Shown here one piece after another: positions 18,223 through 27,374 of a stretch of 64,000 bases of DNA (its first letter is position 1; each line of letters starts with the position of its first letter). The notes beneath the pieces are model-generated. The model had not been told where the DNA came from and searched no databases. It was given only the letters and a program-made list of their open reading frames with translations. The position numbers were made by a program, and so were the translations under genes. This DNA is from Leptolinea sp964420995 (GTDB taxonomy: Bacteria; Chloroflexota; Anaerolineae; Anaerolineales; Anaerolineaceae): contig CAYQUX010000008.1 in NCBI GenBank assembly GCA_964420995.1, positions 62,001 through 126,000 of the forward strand. Reading direction: 5' to 3'.

Positions 18223-18956
18223 GTACACCCATAAATTTTTACATCGGCACTTCGGGGTGGACCTATGATCATTGGAAGGGCAGTTTTTATCCGCCGGGGC
18301 TGACGAAAAGCCGCTGGTTTGACTTTTACGCGGCACGGTTCAACGCAGTGGAGGTTAATGCCACCTTCTACCGATCATTTCAAGATCAGACTTACCTGAA
18401 CTGGAAGAATCGTGCCCCGGACGGATTTGGATATGTCTTAAAAACTCCAAAAATCATCACCCACCAAAAAATGCTGCGTAATGTGGAAAATGAAATTCAA
18501 TCCTTCTGCCGGTCATCCGGGTTGTTGGGGGACAAATTTCAGATGATCCTGCTTCAGATTGCCCCCAACCAGCCGTATGATCCCGGTCTGTTGCGGGACG
18601 CGCTGCAGGCCTTTCCTGACCCTTCGCGGGTGGCGGTCGAATTTCGCCAGGAGTGCTGGTACAGCCCGGAAATCAAGAATCTGTTAATAGCTCAAGGTGC
18701 TGTTTTCTGCAATGTAGATTCACCCAGTCAGAAATTGACAGAAATCCTGACGGCAAAGCGGGCATACCTGCGCCTGCACGGCCGTCAAAGCTGGTACGCG
18801 TCGGATTATTCAGAGGAAGATCTGCATCAGACAGCCGATCTGGCCCGAAAGCTGATCGATGGTGGGGCTAGCGAAGTCTGCATCTTTTTCAATAATGATT
18901 ATTGTGGTTATGTTCCAGCCAATGCCATGTCCCTTCAGAAATTACTTTCAGCGTGA
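18219..18956 (+). CDS. DUF72 (YecE-like) family protein
   Basis: 245 residues opening FYIGTSGWTYDHWKGSFYPP, the hallmark of DUF72, followed by FNAVEVNATFYRSF and AYLRLHGR. The fold is a TIM barrel; biochemical function is not established. The ATG overlaps the GT39 stop by four bases (ATGA), so expression is coupled. A longer in-frame reading inside the glycosyltransferase gene is less likely. Confidence 0.9.
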   Translation: MSTPINFYIGTSGWTYDHWKGSFYPPGLTKSRWFDFYAARFNAVEVNATFYRSFQDQTYLNWKNRAPDGFGYVLKTPKIITHQKMLRNVENEIQSFCRSSGLLGDKFQMILLQIAPNQPYDPGLLRDALQAFPDPSRVAVEFRQECWYSPEIKNLLIAQGAVFCNVDSPSQKLTEILTAKRAYLRLHGRQSWYASDYSEEDLHQTADLARKLIDGGASEVCIFFNNDYCGYVPANAMSLQKLLSA

Positions 18957-19017
18957 TTGACCGCACAATTAACGCTTATCCCGTTCATAATTAAATGCTC
19001 CAAGAGGAAGGAGTGTA

Positions 19018-19747
19018 ATGCGCCAAACAGTGTTAATCCTTCTCGGGGTACTCTTGCTTTCCGGTTTTTGCCTCACATTATATTTTTTATTTCCTTTGGT
19101 TATGGTGGTTTAAATGGTCTTCTCACGGAGATGAAACAACCCCCGGATGCAGCAAATTTACAGAATCTCCGCCTGGAAGCAGTGGATCAAATTTCGCATG
19201 CCCAGGCTGAATTGGGCACTCTCCCCGGCCTGACACTCTACGAACGGACCTATTCAGATATGTGTGCGAAAGGGGAACACGGCTGGAAACGGTCAGATTC
19301 ATTTGCCTATGCCTGCGCATACCGGTCCACGTTTTACTACGGAACAACCGAGATTACAGTGAACTATTGCTCGAGCTGGAACAAAAACTAGCGGACACTG
19401 GATGGGACAGGGAGGGTAAAACATCCAATCAACCGACCATTGCCCTGGCGCTAGAAAAAGCCGCGGATGAGTTGTATCTGATTGAGCTTCCGGATTACCG
19501 AAAACCCGTGGACCGGGCTATCATCCCGGCATACATGACCCTGGCCATAAACAGTTTTCGCGGTTATGGGGTACCCTGGACAAAAAGCGATGATGAACCT
19601 TCCCCCTTCGGATTCGGTCTTGCCATTGGACAGGACTATTACATTGATTCATCCAACGGGGCACCGAATGTCATCGCGAAGCGGATCATTCAATCCGGGC
19701 ACCAGCCCATCATGTTCGCCATTTCCCGGGAATATTTCTCGAATTAA
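19018..19747 (+). pseudogene. Frameshifted gene for a membrane-anchored protein of unknown function
   Basis: A ribosome-binding site (GAGGAAGGAG) precedes the ATG at 19018, which opens a signal-anchor-like segment (MRQTVLILLGVLLLSGFCL...). That frame stops at 19113. A second frame continues with plausible protein (LRLEAVDQISHAQAELGTL...CAYRSTFYYG) until 19391, and a third carries on from about 19340 (YSELLLELEQKLADTGWD...) to the stop at 19747. Both junctions need a -1 type shift. The joined product would be about 240 residues. The first break is near a run of six Ts, so sequencing error or true decay are both possible. I recognise no family. Confidence 0.7.
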
Positions 19748-19864
19748 TTCGTACTTTCAATGCCGGAATGGGTACGCCTCGATATCGCCACGGCGGCAAT
19801 TCTGTATAATCATATCTGACTGGGGAAAACCAATTTCTTCCTTGTATATATGAAGGTGGTTGCC

Positions 19865-20713
19865 ATGACTCTCAACTTCACTCGCTATATATTCTTACTC
19901 GGCCTGATGCTGACACTTGCATTGGGCGGCTGCAAACCGGCCAACCCTGATCCGGTATATCCTCAGGTATCAATCCCTGGCTCGGAAATCAGGCAGCTGC
20001 ATTCCAACGACACCGGCAGGGATTATGACCTGTACATCCGTCTTCCCAATGACTATGAAAAATACCCAAAGGTTAAATATCCCGTTCTTTACCTGCTGGA
20101 TGCCCAATGGGATTTCAAGATGCTCGATTCGATCTACGGCAGCCTGGAGTACGATGACTTCATCCCTGAAATGATCATCGTGGGGATCACGTATACCGGC
20201 GAGAAACCTGATTACGAATCACTGCGCGCCATGGACCTGACTCCGGTTAAGGTGAATTATGCGCCCGGCTCGGGGGATGCCCCCAAATTTCTGACATTTA
20301 TCAAAGAGCAGGTGATTCCCTTTATAGAGACCAATTACCAGGTCAAGCCGGGAGAACGCGTACTTATGGGCAGCTCGTACGGCGGATTATTCACCCTGTA
20401 CGCGCTATTCACGGAACCAAGCCTGTTCAGCGGCTATGTGGCCTCCAGCCCGGTTACTGTTTTTGGAGATAATTTTTCCTTCAATCAGGAGGCGGCATAT
20501 TTTGAGCAGCACAAGGAACTGCCCGTTCGATTATTCATCAGTGTGGGCGAAAAAGAAGACCTGTTGCAGCCGGTGAAAATGTTCATAGATGTGATCACCG
20601 GCCGAAACTACAAAGACTTAAAACTTGAAACCCGCATTCTCGAAGGAGAAGGCCACTCCAGCAATAAGGCGGAGTCATACAACCGCGGCCTGCGATTTGT
20701 TTATTCCGATTAG
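19865..20713 (+). CDS. Esterase-like lipoprotein (alpha/beta hydrolase, Fes/IroE-type)
   Basis: 282 residues. The signal peptide ends in LALGGC, a probable lipobox, so the mature enzyme is lipid-anchored. YDLYIRLPNDYEK...YPVLYLLDAQW is the entry strand of the putative esterase family (COG2819), GSSYGG is the nucleophile elbow and EGEGHSS carries the likely His. Relatives hydrolyse siderophore esters or acyl groups; the substrate is not known here. The ATG at 19865 is preferred because AAGGTGG (19853-19859) precedes it. An extended -10 (TGTATAAT) lies at 19803-19810. Confidence 0.82.
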   Translation: MTLNFTRYIFLLGLMLTLALGGCKPANPDPVYPQVSIPGSEIRQLHSNDTGRDYDLYIRLPNDYEKYPKVKYPVLYLLDAQWDFKMLDSIYGSLEYDDFIPEMIIVGITYTGEKPDYESLRAMDLTPVKVNYAPGSGDAPKFLTFIKEQVIPFIETNYQVKPGERVLMGSSYGGLFTLYALFTEPSLFSGYVASSPVTVFGDNFSFNQEAAYFEQHKELPVRLFISVGEKEDLLQPVKMFIDVITGRNYKDLKLETRILEGEGHSSNKAESYNRGLRFVYSD

Positions 20714-20759
20714 CTCAAAAAGTCTCGTAATGCCGCCGGTTAATGACCCGGCCATTTGA

Positions 20760-20791
20760 AAAACCATCAGGCGTCATCATTGGCTGGTTTT
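20760..20791 (+). terminator. Weak terminator-like hairpin after the esterase gene
   Basis: AAAACCA and TGGTTTT form a 7-bp stem around an 18-nt loop, followed by CTT. It is weaker than the other terminators in the window. Confidence 0.35.
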
Positions 20792-20792
20792 C

Positions 20793-21096
20793 TTGAATTC
20801 AACTACCATTAATCAGCTCAAAGCCGAAATCCAGATGGCCATACGGAATGATCCACCTTTTCGTAGTCACCTTTTCGTTGGCGAGGGCACGACCTTCCTG
20901 TTCAAGAAACGGGCATTTCGAGGCACAGAAAAAAGTTAAAGTTATGCCAGGATTCGAGCGAACAGCCTGGCGCAGAGCATCTCAACGGGGTAAGTGGCTT
21001 TATGGCCCGACCGTTTTCAGGACGAGATCCATTATTTTGCAAAACAGATTTTTTGGATGGAAATCAGATTTAAGATAATAACAGGAGATTTCGTAT
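20793..21096 (+). other. Gap without a confident gene; possible decayed coding sequence
   Basis: A 48-codon frame (20793-20939) reads plausible protein (IQMAIRNDPPFRSHLFVGEG, then TTFLFKK) but has no good start. The following bases hold another short open frame with no known motif. AACAGGAG at the end is the ribosome-binding site of the next gene. Confidence 0.25.
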
Positions 21097-21594
21097 ATGA
21101 CTTTCCATAAAGATATGAGCGAATATACCGACCAATTGAAAAAAGGTATGATCCAGAGAGCCTACCGGGGATTGATGGATTACATGCAAAGTCTGCGTGC
21201 GCACTTCAGCTCGCGTTACCCGGAGTATTCTGTCCCCGGCAGCCTGTATTTTGGGTACATGGACATGACCTATTTCGCCATCGTACCCGAGGGTTTCAAA
21301 GAGCGCGGATTGAAGATCGCGGTGGTCTATTTGCACGAGGCCGGCCGGTTCGAGGTTTGGCTGTCAGGGTACAACCGGCAGATTCAGGCGCGCTACTGGA
21401 CAATAGTCAAAGAAAGCGGCTGGGATACATACCACCTTGTGGCGGCGCCGCAGGGTTTTGACTCGGTGTTGGAACACATCCTTGTCACCGAACCGAACTT
21501 CGATGACCTCGAAGGATTGACCGCTCGGATTGAAAAAGGCACGCTGGAATTCATCCACGATGTGGAAGAATTCCTTAAATCCAAAGAGGTATGA
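21097..21594 (+). CDS. DUF7000-like conserved protein
   Basis: 165 residues. The motifs QRAYRGLMDYMQSLRAHF, GSLYFGYMDMTYFAI, VYLHEAGRFEVWLSGYNR and IEKGTLEFI form the pattern of a small soluble family common in Firmicutes and Bacteroidota, which I associate with DUF7000. No catalytic residues are known. ACAGGAG precedes the start. It is followed 21 bp later by the YdeI-like gene, so the two may form an operon. Confidence 0.65.
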   Translation: MTFHKDMSEYTDQLKKGMIQRAYRGLMDYMQSLRAHFSSRYPEYSVPGSLYFGYMDMTYFAIVPEGFKERGLKIAVVYLHEAGRFEVWLSGYNRQIQARYWTIVKESGWDTYHLVAAPQGFDSVLEHILVTEPNFDDLEGLTARIEKGTLEFIHDVEEFLKSKEV

Positions 21595-21615
21595 TCGGAA
21601 TAAGGTTTTTTTGTA

Positions 21616-21954
21616 ATGGATGAACTCCCTGTGCTTACTTTTGCCAGCGCAGTTGAACTGCGTGAGTGGTTGGAAGACAACCACAGCACGTCAGGAGGCA
21701 TTTGGGTAAGGATATACACCCGACGGTCAGGACTACCGTCTGTCACTTTCGATGAACTGCTGGATGAAGGCCTGTGCTTCGGTTGGAGTGAGAGTATGCG
21801 CCGAAAATATGACCGGGAGTCTTATTTACAACGATTTACCCCGCGAAAAGCTTCGGGCACTCAATCCAAAAGGAACCTCGATCGGGCACAAACCCTGATA
21901 ATAAATGGAAAAATGACCCTTAACGGTATGAGGGCGTTGGGTATGGAAAAATGA
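21616..21954 (+). CDS. Short YdeI/OmpD-associated family protein, probably C-terminally truncated
   Basis: 112 residues matching the first domain of the YdeI family: REWLEDNHSTSGGIWVRIY, VTFDELLDEGLCFGWSES, then the RFTPRKASGTQSKRN block. Family members are normally about 180-200 residues with a helical C-terminal domain; this one stops right after MTLNGMRALGMEK. The downstream bases show no continuation in another frame. It may be a natural short form or a truncated remnant. Confidence 0.75.
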   Translation: MDELPVLTFASAVELREWLEDNHSTSGGIWVRIYTRRSGLPSVTFDELLDEGLCFGWSESMRRKYDRESYLQRFTPRKASGTQSKRNLDRAQTLIINGKMTLNGMRALGMEK

Positions 21955-22093
21955 AAAATCTATAAACTTTTTGCAGATGTATGCTATCGGTAATTAATTC
22001 CACCGGTTCGCATTTCTTCCGGGATTGTTCCCCGGGCGTATTTGATAAATAGTAGACCCGGGGATTTTTCGAATTTAGATTTCTGCGCCGCGA

Positions 22094-22510
22094 TCATGCC
22101 AATCTGGCTGTCAGCTTCATTTCGACAGCCGCAAGCGCCTGTGAAACCGGGCATCCTTTCTTCGCCTGTTCAGCATAGCTCAGGAATGTTTTTTCATCCA
22201 TTCCGGGAACATCACCGACAGTCGTCAGTTCGATCAATGTGATCTTCGGTCCCTCACCAAGATGGACTTTTGCCGTGGTGTTGATGCGTTTCGGCTGATG
22301 CCCATCCTTTGAAAGGATCGCGGAGAGGAACATAGAAAAACATCCGGCGTGCGCGGCGCCGATCAGTTCTTCCGGGTTGGTTCCGGGACCATCCTCAAAA
22401 CGGGATGCCCGGCTGAATTCGCCTTCATACGCGCCGGAACCGAGGCGCATGGTCCCCTTGCCATCAACCAGATTACCAGTCCAAACGGCAGACGATTCTC
22501 GAATTGCCAT
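22094..22510 (-). CDS. osmC: OsmC-type organic hydroperoxide peroxidase
   Basis: 138 residues. GTNPEELIGAAHAGCFSM contains the peroxidatic Cys57 and KKGCPVSQAL the resolving Cys120, which identifies OsmC/Ohr thiol peroxidases; VPGMDEKTF and the overall layout fit OsmC rather than Ohr. It detoxifies organic hydroperoxides in the cytoplasm. The start at 22510 has AAGGAG at good spacing; an upstream extension of 27 residues is unlikely. Confidence 0.93.
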   Translation of the reverse strand: MAIRESSAVWTGNLVDGKGTMRLGSGAYEGEFSRASRFEDGPGTNPEELIGAAHAGCFSMFLSAILSKDGHQPKRINTTAKVHLGEGPKITLIELTTVGDVPGMDEKTFLSYAEQAKKGCPVSQALAAVEMKLTARLA

Positions 22511-22728
22511 ACAAATGCTCCTTGTGCGGTTATTGTTTTTGATAAAACCAGCGTAGCATGCGGCAAATTCTCTGTCAATTTTTGATATCACCTTTTTTAG
22601 GATTTTTCACCCTCAACTGTATGGGGAGTCGCTTTTTGTAAAGTTGAACAAATTGTGCATAATAAAGTCAGCTAAAGATTTACATATCTTCAGCATTGCA
22701 GATCAAATTTGATTCCAGGAGAGAGACA

Positions 22729-22845
22729 ATGGGAGACAAAGGCGGCAAGAAAAACAAGGAAAAGGCTGACAAGCAAAAACAGGCGCAGAACGTAAAGAAG
22801 AAGGAAGAGCACAATTCCAAACTTCCCAGCAAAAAACCTGCGTAA
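22729..22845 (+). CDS. 38-residue Lys-rich small protein
   Basis: MGDKGGKKNKEKADKQKQ is the start; over a third of the residues are Lys and the chain ends in KLPSKKPA. CCAGGAGAGAGACA gives a strong ribosome-binding site. I recall similar 'GDKGGKK' micro-proteins, annotated as hypothetical, in many bacteria. It is expected to be disordered and strongly basic, which could suit RNA, ribosome or membrane-surface binding, but no function is shown. A small ACTGCG/CGCAGT hairpin (22869-22891) follows without a T-tract. Confidence 0.7.
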   Translation: MGDKGGKKNKEKADKQKQAQNVKKKEEHNSKLPSKKPA

Positions 22846-23000
22846 ATATATAAATTCAGAGGAAAATAACTGCGTGCCTTTATGCCGCAGTACTTTCAAT
22901 TTAAAACGGATATCTTTTTATAGGAACAAATAACAACAACCATAACGTTATCTGTTCAGATTAACTATTGATTTCTTACCCGGTCTTCCCGGCTGAATTA

Positions 23001-24098
23001 TTACACGATCGTATTAAGAACACAGCGCGCGTCAATCAACGCCTTCTCCAGCCAGGCCGGCTCTGACGGGATATACAATTCTCGGAACTCGCGATTCACC
23101 CATTCCGCCGCCTGTTGACTGCCGCCGTGACGGTTCAACTGGTTTTTCAGAATAGTAATGCGCAGGCTGCGCGCCGCCTGCAGCATTGAATCACCATAGG
23201 TGCCAAACTCGCAGGTGGCGGCAAAGAATTTCGTCTGTGGGAATTCACGCGCCGCCAGCCGGTACTCCCAGTCGATCATATCCCCCTGCATTGTGTAGAA
23301 CTCGTCCGGGTTGGCGGCAGCCACACGGGGCGCGCCGTACCGCCGGGCGATCTCATCACCGGACATCTTTTCCAACGGTGAGGTGACCATAGTCATGCAA
23401 TCGCGCGGGCCGTACCCGGTGTGCATATCCAGGTGGATGATCTCGCCATACCCGGCAAAACCTTTGCGGTACACATCCATCATGGTGATCGTCTCAGGCT
23501 GGAGTTCGTTGCCGCCAAAATAGATGCCGTCGGGGGCATGGTACTGCCCCATCAACGCCGCCTCGCGGATGCGTTTTGATCCGAATGCCATGATGTTTTT
23601 AAGCGTGGAAAAGATAAAGCCCGCCTTAGCACCGGCAAGATTGTCCAATGGTTTCCGCGGGGCGAAATACGGCGCCAGCGCGGGGTAATCTGGATTGGTG
23701 TTTTTTAGTACGGTAAAATCGCCGTCGATAAAATTGCGGTTCAGATCAACATTGCGGGAATTCTGTCGTTCCCAGTGACACATGCCCCACGGGTTGATGG
23801 CATGGATGAGCAGCAATCCGGTGGTTCGCGGATCAAGCCTGGCGGCATACTCCTTCAGGAACAACTCCAGGACCGCCGAACCAAGGTAGCCCTCAATGCC
23901 GTGTTCGGCGGTGGTGATGACGATCAGACGCTCTCTGGCTGCCAGAGCCGGCGCAGTAAGGATATCCGTTGTCAGGCCAGGGTCGGTTTCCAGCGGCAGA
24001 ACAGTCAGAGTGGTCCCCGGCCAACGGGTGGTAAGGTCGTCCAGATGGGCGCGAAATCGGGCGCGGGATTGTTCGTACGATGCGGGAACAGTCGGCAT
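23001..24098 (-). CDS. M14-like metallopeptidase (DUF2817)
   Basis: 365 residues. AEHGIEGYLGS gives the first zinc pair (His66, Glu69), NSRNVDLNRNF (about 113-123) is the M14 substrate-binding segment, and LDMHTGYG supplies the third zinc ligand His226; ATCEFGTYGD near the end holds the probable catalytic Glu. No signal peptide, so it should act in the cytoplasm on peptides or acyl-amino acids. The ATG at 24098 has GAGGTG upstream. It lies 25 bp after the YfcC-type transporter, suggesting uptake then hydrolysis of a peptide-like compound. Confidence 0.83.
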   Translation of the reverse strand: MPTVPASYEQSRARFRAHLDDLTTRWPGTTLTVLPLETDPGLTTDILTAPALAARERLIVITTAEHGIEGYLGSAVLELFLKEYAARLDPRTTGLLLIHAINPWGMCHWERQNSRNVDLNRNFIDGDFTVLKNTNPDYPALAPYFAPRKPLDNLAGAKAGFIFSTLKNIMAFGSKRIREAALMGQYHAPDGIYFGGNELQPETITMMDVYRKGFAGYGEIIHLDMHTGYGPRDCMTMVTSPLEKMSGDEIARRYGAPRVAAANPDEFYTMQGDMIDWEYRLAAREFPQTKFFAATCEFGTYGDSMLQAARSLRITILKNQLNRHGGSQQAAEWVNREFRELYIPSEPAWLEKALIDARCVLNTIV

Positions 24099-24123
24099 GA
24101 TGCACCTCAAATTACAAAAAGGA

Positions 24124-25578
24124 TCAGAACGGGCCGTAATTCATGGCAACCGCGATCGCCAGGAAAACAACCGTGACAGGGATAATCCATACCCACAACC
24201 CCAGCACCCAGCGAAGCCACTTCGGGTAGGGAATGACCGTCAGGCTGAGGGTGATAAGCAGCGCGGCATTGGTGGGGTAGACCATATTCGAGAATCCATC
24301 GCCAAAGGTATAGGCGCTCACGGCAATCTGCCGGTTGACGCCCACCAGATCTGCCAGCGGCATAAGTATGGGGATAAGCAGGAAGGCCTTGGCCGAACCG
24401 GAGGTGATGAACAATTCCAGCACAAGTGTCAAACCGTAGATCATCAGCGCGGCGGTGAAGGGACTGGTTCCCTGCAGGCCGTTGTTGGCCCAGTGCAGAA
24501 CGGTATCCAGGATGCCGCCGGAGGTGATGATGTGCTTGACACTGGCTGCCATCATCAATAACGGCACGGCTGGCAGGATGCCGAGGAAGCCATCCCAGGC
24601 CGCCCGCCAGGCAGACTTGCCCGCGCCGGAGATCAACCCCGCGCCGATTCCGCCGATGACGAACAGCAACCCGGTCAGCGGCAGGGCGATATCGCGCAGC
24701 AACTCCACGAACGGGATGGCGATGAGTACGGCAAGTATCAACGCAAAGAACACACCCAGGAAAACAGCCGCATTCTTCATGCGCGGGTCGGTGGCCATGG
24801 TATCGTCCACATTGAAATTGCCGTAGCGGGCTTTTTCTGCTTTATCTTCTTCAAAAACCAGAGACGCTTCCGGCTTCTTCTCTATTTTCTTCGCGTAGCG
24901 GGTGATGAACACTGCCAGAATGATAAACACAACCACAAACAACGCGATGCGCGGCCCGGCGCCGGAGTACAACGGCAGGCCGGATAACTGGTGCGCGATA
25001 CCGATGGTGAAGGGGTTAAACACGGCCATGGAAAAACCCACATTGGTGGCCAGCACCGACATGCCCAGACCGGTGAGCGAATCCCAGCCCAGGTAGTAGG
25101 CCAGGCCAAGCACCAGCGGAACCAGCGGGATGACCTCTTCAAAGATGCCAAAGAAAGCCCCCAGTGCCATGAAAACGAAGGTGACCACCGGAAGGAGGAC
25201 ATACTTCTTCCCGCCAAAAACTTTAACAATCCGCGCAATAACCGCCTGCAAAATGCCGCTGCGGTCCATGATGCCGAAAGCCGTGCCCACCAGCAGAATG
25301 AACAAAATGATCGGCAGCACCTTGGTCAGGCCGTCGCTGGTGCCGAACACCTCAAAAGGCGCGGTGAACCAGCGCCACACCGGGTAGTCCGGCCGGTCAA
25401 CAAAGCGGAACGAAGCCGGGTCGATCACCTGACGCTCTTCCACCAGGACTCGGGAATATTCACCCGCCGGAATGGTGAGGGTGAGAATACCGGCGGTCAT
25501 CATGAGGATGAAAATGATGGCCACCGCCTGTAGGAATGCCCGTGTGCTGATCTGCGCGCCTGATTTGTGTTCGGTCAT
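24124..25578 (-). CDS. YfcC-family (DcuC/ArsB-type) anion or peptide-like substrate transporter
   Basis: 484 residues with about 12 hydrophobic segments. The N-terminal helix followed by LTIPAGEYSR, the LPIILFILLVGTAFGIMDRSGIL segment, GIFEEVIPLVPL and the paired GFSMAVFNPFTIGIA and FGDGFSNMVYPTNA re-entrant motifs identify the YfcC/C4-dicarboxylate carrier superfamily (COG1288). The start at 25578 (MTEHKSGAQ) has GGAGAG upstream; a longer reading of 38 residues is not hydrophobic and is less likely. It forms an operon with the M14-like peptidase. Confidence 0.85.
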   Translation of the reverse strand: MTEHKSGAQISTRAFLQAVAIIFILMMTAGILTLTIPAGEYSRVLVEERQVIDPASFRFVDRPDYPVWRWFTAPFEVFGTSDGLTKVLPIILFILLVGTAFGIMDRSGILQAVIARIVKVFGGKKYVLLPVVTFVFMALGAFFGIFEEVIPLVPLVLGLAYYLGWDSLTGLGMSVLATNVGFSMAVFNPFTIGIAHQLSGLPLYSGAGPRIALFVVVFIILAVFITRYAKKIEKKPEASLVFEEDKAEKARYGNFNVDDTMATDPRMKNAAVFLGVFFALILAVLIAIPFVELLRDIALPLTGLLFVIGGIGAGLISGAGKSAWRAAWDGFLGILPAVPLLMMAASVKHIITSGGILDTVLHWANNGLQGTSPFTAALMIYGLTLVLELFITSGSAKAFLLIPILMPLADLVGVNRQIAVSAYTFGDGFSNMVYPTNAALLITLSLTVIPYPKWLRWVLGLWVWIIPVTVVFLAIAVAMNYGPF

Positions 25579-25841
25579 GGTTGGACTCTCCGCTGTTTGG
25601 AATCGGGTAGCAATGGTTGAGTTTAACATATCCTTCCGTCGAACGGAATAAATCAGCCGAAATACCGATTGCCCCCTGAGAATAATTTCCACTGTAATGT
25701 AGAATTACTTTCATCTGTGTGGACGCGGTTAAAACCGGCACAGTTAAGTAATGGGCTGAACACAGCAAAATTCGATGCTGATTCATCAGGAAAGGAAGCC
25801 TGCGGAAATTCTGCTCAAGGCAGCAGATTTCTGCCACACGT

Positions 25842-27299
25842 ATGGACGCCAGAACATTATCAGAACGAGTCGAACGAATACGGTCCACCTACCGCGGCGG
25901 CAAGACAAAACCGGTGGAGTGGCGAAGGGAGCAGCTTAACAATCTGCGGCGCATGTTCAGGGAGCATTCCGCCGATTTCGAAGCCGCGCTTCGCGCTGAT
26001 CTGCGTAAGAGTTCCTTTGAATGTTACGCCACCGAAATCGGGTTCCTGGAGCGAGAGATCACCCACGCGCTGCAACATCTTGATGAATGGATGCGGCCGC
26101 TGCAGGTCAACACCCCGGTGTTCCTTCAGCCGGCAAAAAGCCGCGTGATTTTTGAACCACTCGGGGTGGCACTCATCATGGGCGCCTGGAATTATCCGTT
26201 GCAGCTCACCCTGGCCCCGTTGGTGGCCGCCATGGCGGCCGGCAATGCCGCTGTGGTCAAGATGCCGCGTACTGCCCGGGCAACGTTTGAAGCCGTCTCG
26301 CGCATCATGCCCGCCTACCTTGATTCTGATGCCTTCCTGGTCATCGACGATGACACGCCCAACGACCTCCTCTTGGACGAGCGCTGGGACCGCATCTTTT
26401 TCACCGGAAGCGCAGAAGTGGGGCGGATTGTCATGCAGGCAGCCGTGAAAAATCTGACCCCGGTCACGCTTGAACTTGGCGGAAAAAGTCCGGCGCTGGT
26501 GGATGAAACCGCCAACCTACGGGTGGCTGCCCGCCGCATCGCCCAGGGAAAATTCTTCAATGCCGGGCAGACCTGTGTGGCGCCCGATTACATCCTCGCG
26601 CAGGAAGGTATTCTTGACAGGCTGGCGGCTGAACTGGTGGCCACCCTGCGTGAATTCTACGGGGATGATCCGCACGAGAGCGTTGAATACGCCCGAATCA
26701 TCAACACAAAGCAGTTTGATACATTAGTCAAGTATTTCAACGATGGAGAAATTGTTATCGGCGGCCAGTCCAATCGGGACGACCGCTATATCGCCCCCAC
26801 CATTTTGAAGAATGTTTCCCCAGACGCTCCGGTCATGCAGTCAGAGATATTCGGACCCATCCTGCCGGTACTTCCTGTTAAGGATATGGATGAGGCGCTG
26901 CAATTCGTGCGGAACCGTGAAAAACCGCTGGCGTTTTATGTGTTCTCAGAGGATAATGCCGTTGTGGAGAAAGCGCTCTCACAATCCACCTCTGGCGGAG
27001 CGTGCGTGAATGAAACCATGAACCATCTGGCCATCCCCGGGCTGCCATTCGGCGGGGTTGGCAACAGCGGCATGGGGAAGTATCATGGCGAATGGGGCTT
27101 CCGCGAATTCTCCAACGCCCGCGCGGTACTGGATCACGCCACAAATTTTGACCCCGATCTGCGCTATCCACCCTATGCGGGAGAGAAGCTGGCCCGCATG
27201 AAAAAGTTGATGAACCTGCGTTTCCCGGCGGCGCTCGAAGGCGTTACCGGCGGACTTCTTGGGATGATGGGTAACCAGATATTACGCCTGTTCAAATAA
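25842..27299 (+). CDS. NAD(P)+-dependent aldehyde dehydrogenase, ALDH3-type
   Basis: 485 residues. ALIMGAWNYPLQLTLAPLVAAMAAGN is the ALDH3 cofactor region, FFTGSAEVG the Rossmann turn, TLELGGKSP the general-base Glu and NAGQTCVAPDY the catalytic Cys. Family 3 enzymes oxidise medium-chain or aromatic aldehydes to acids and lack the long N terminus of ALDH1. A C-terminal hydrophobic tail (LEGVTGGLLGMMGNQILRLFK) could attach it to the membrane, as in fatty-aldehyde dehydrogenases. DeoC, which releases acetaldehyde, follows 75 bp downstream. No strong ribosome-binding site is seen. Confidence 0.92.
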   Translation: MDARTLSERVERIRSTYRGGKTKPVEWRREQLNNLRRMFREHSADFEAALRADLRKSSFECYATEIGFLEREITHALQHLDEWMRPLQVNTPVFLQPAKSRVIFEPLGVALIMGAWNYPLQLTLAPLVAAMAAGNAAVVKMPRTARATFEAVSRIMPAYLDSDAFLVIDDDTPNDLLLDERWDRIFFTGSAEVGRIVMQAAVKNLTPVTLELGGKSPALVDETANLRVAARRIAQGKFFNAGQTCVAPDYILAQEGILDRLAAELVATLREFYGDDPHESVEYARIINTKQFDTLVKYFNDGEIVIGGQSNRDDRYIAPTILKNVSPDAPVMQSEIFGPILPVLPVKDMDEALQFVRNREKPLAFYVFSEDNAVVEKALSQSTSGGACVNETMNHLAIPGLPFGGVGNSGMGKYHGEWGFREFSNARAVLDHATNFDPDLRYPPYAGEKLARMKKLMNLRFPAALEGVTGGLLGMMGNQILRLFK

Positions 27300-27374
27300 T
27301 GGTTTCCCCGTCCGATTCGCGAACAAACAAGTCCTTTAACCATTCGAAAAAATGATCTGTGCTGGAGGCAACCT

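Noticed and set aside
20848..21078. 76-codon open frame in the gap before the DUF7000-like gene
   Set aside because: Arg/Ser-rich, no start signal and no recognisable motif; kept only as possible decayed sequence.
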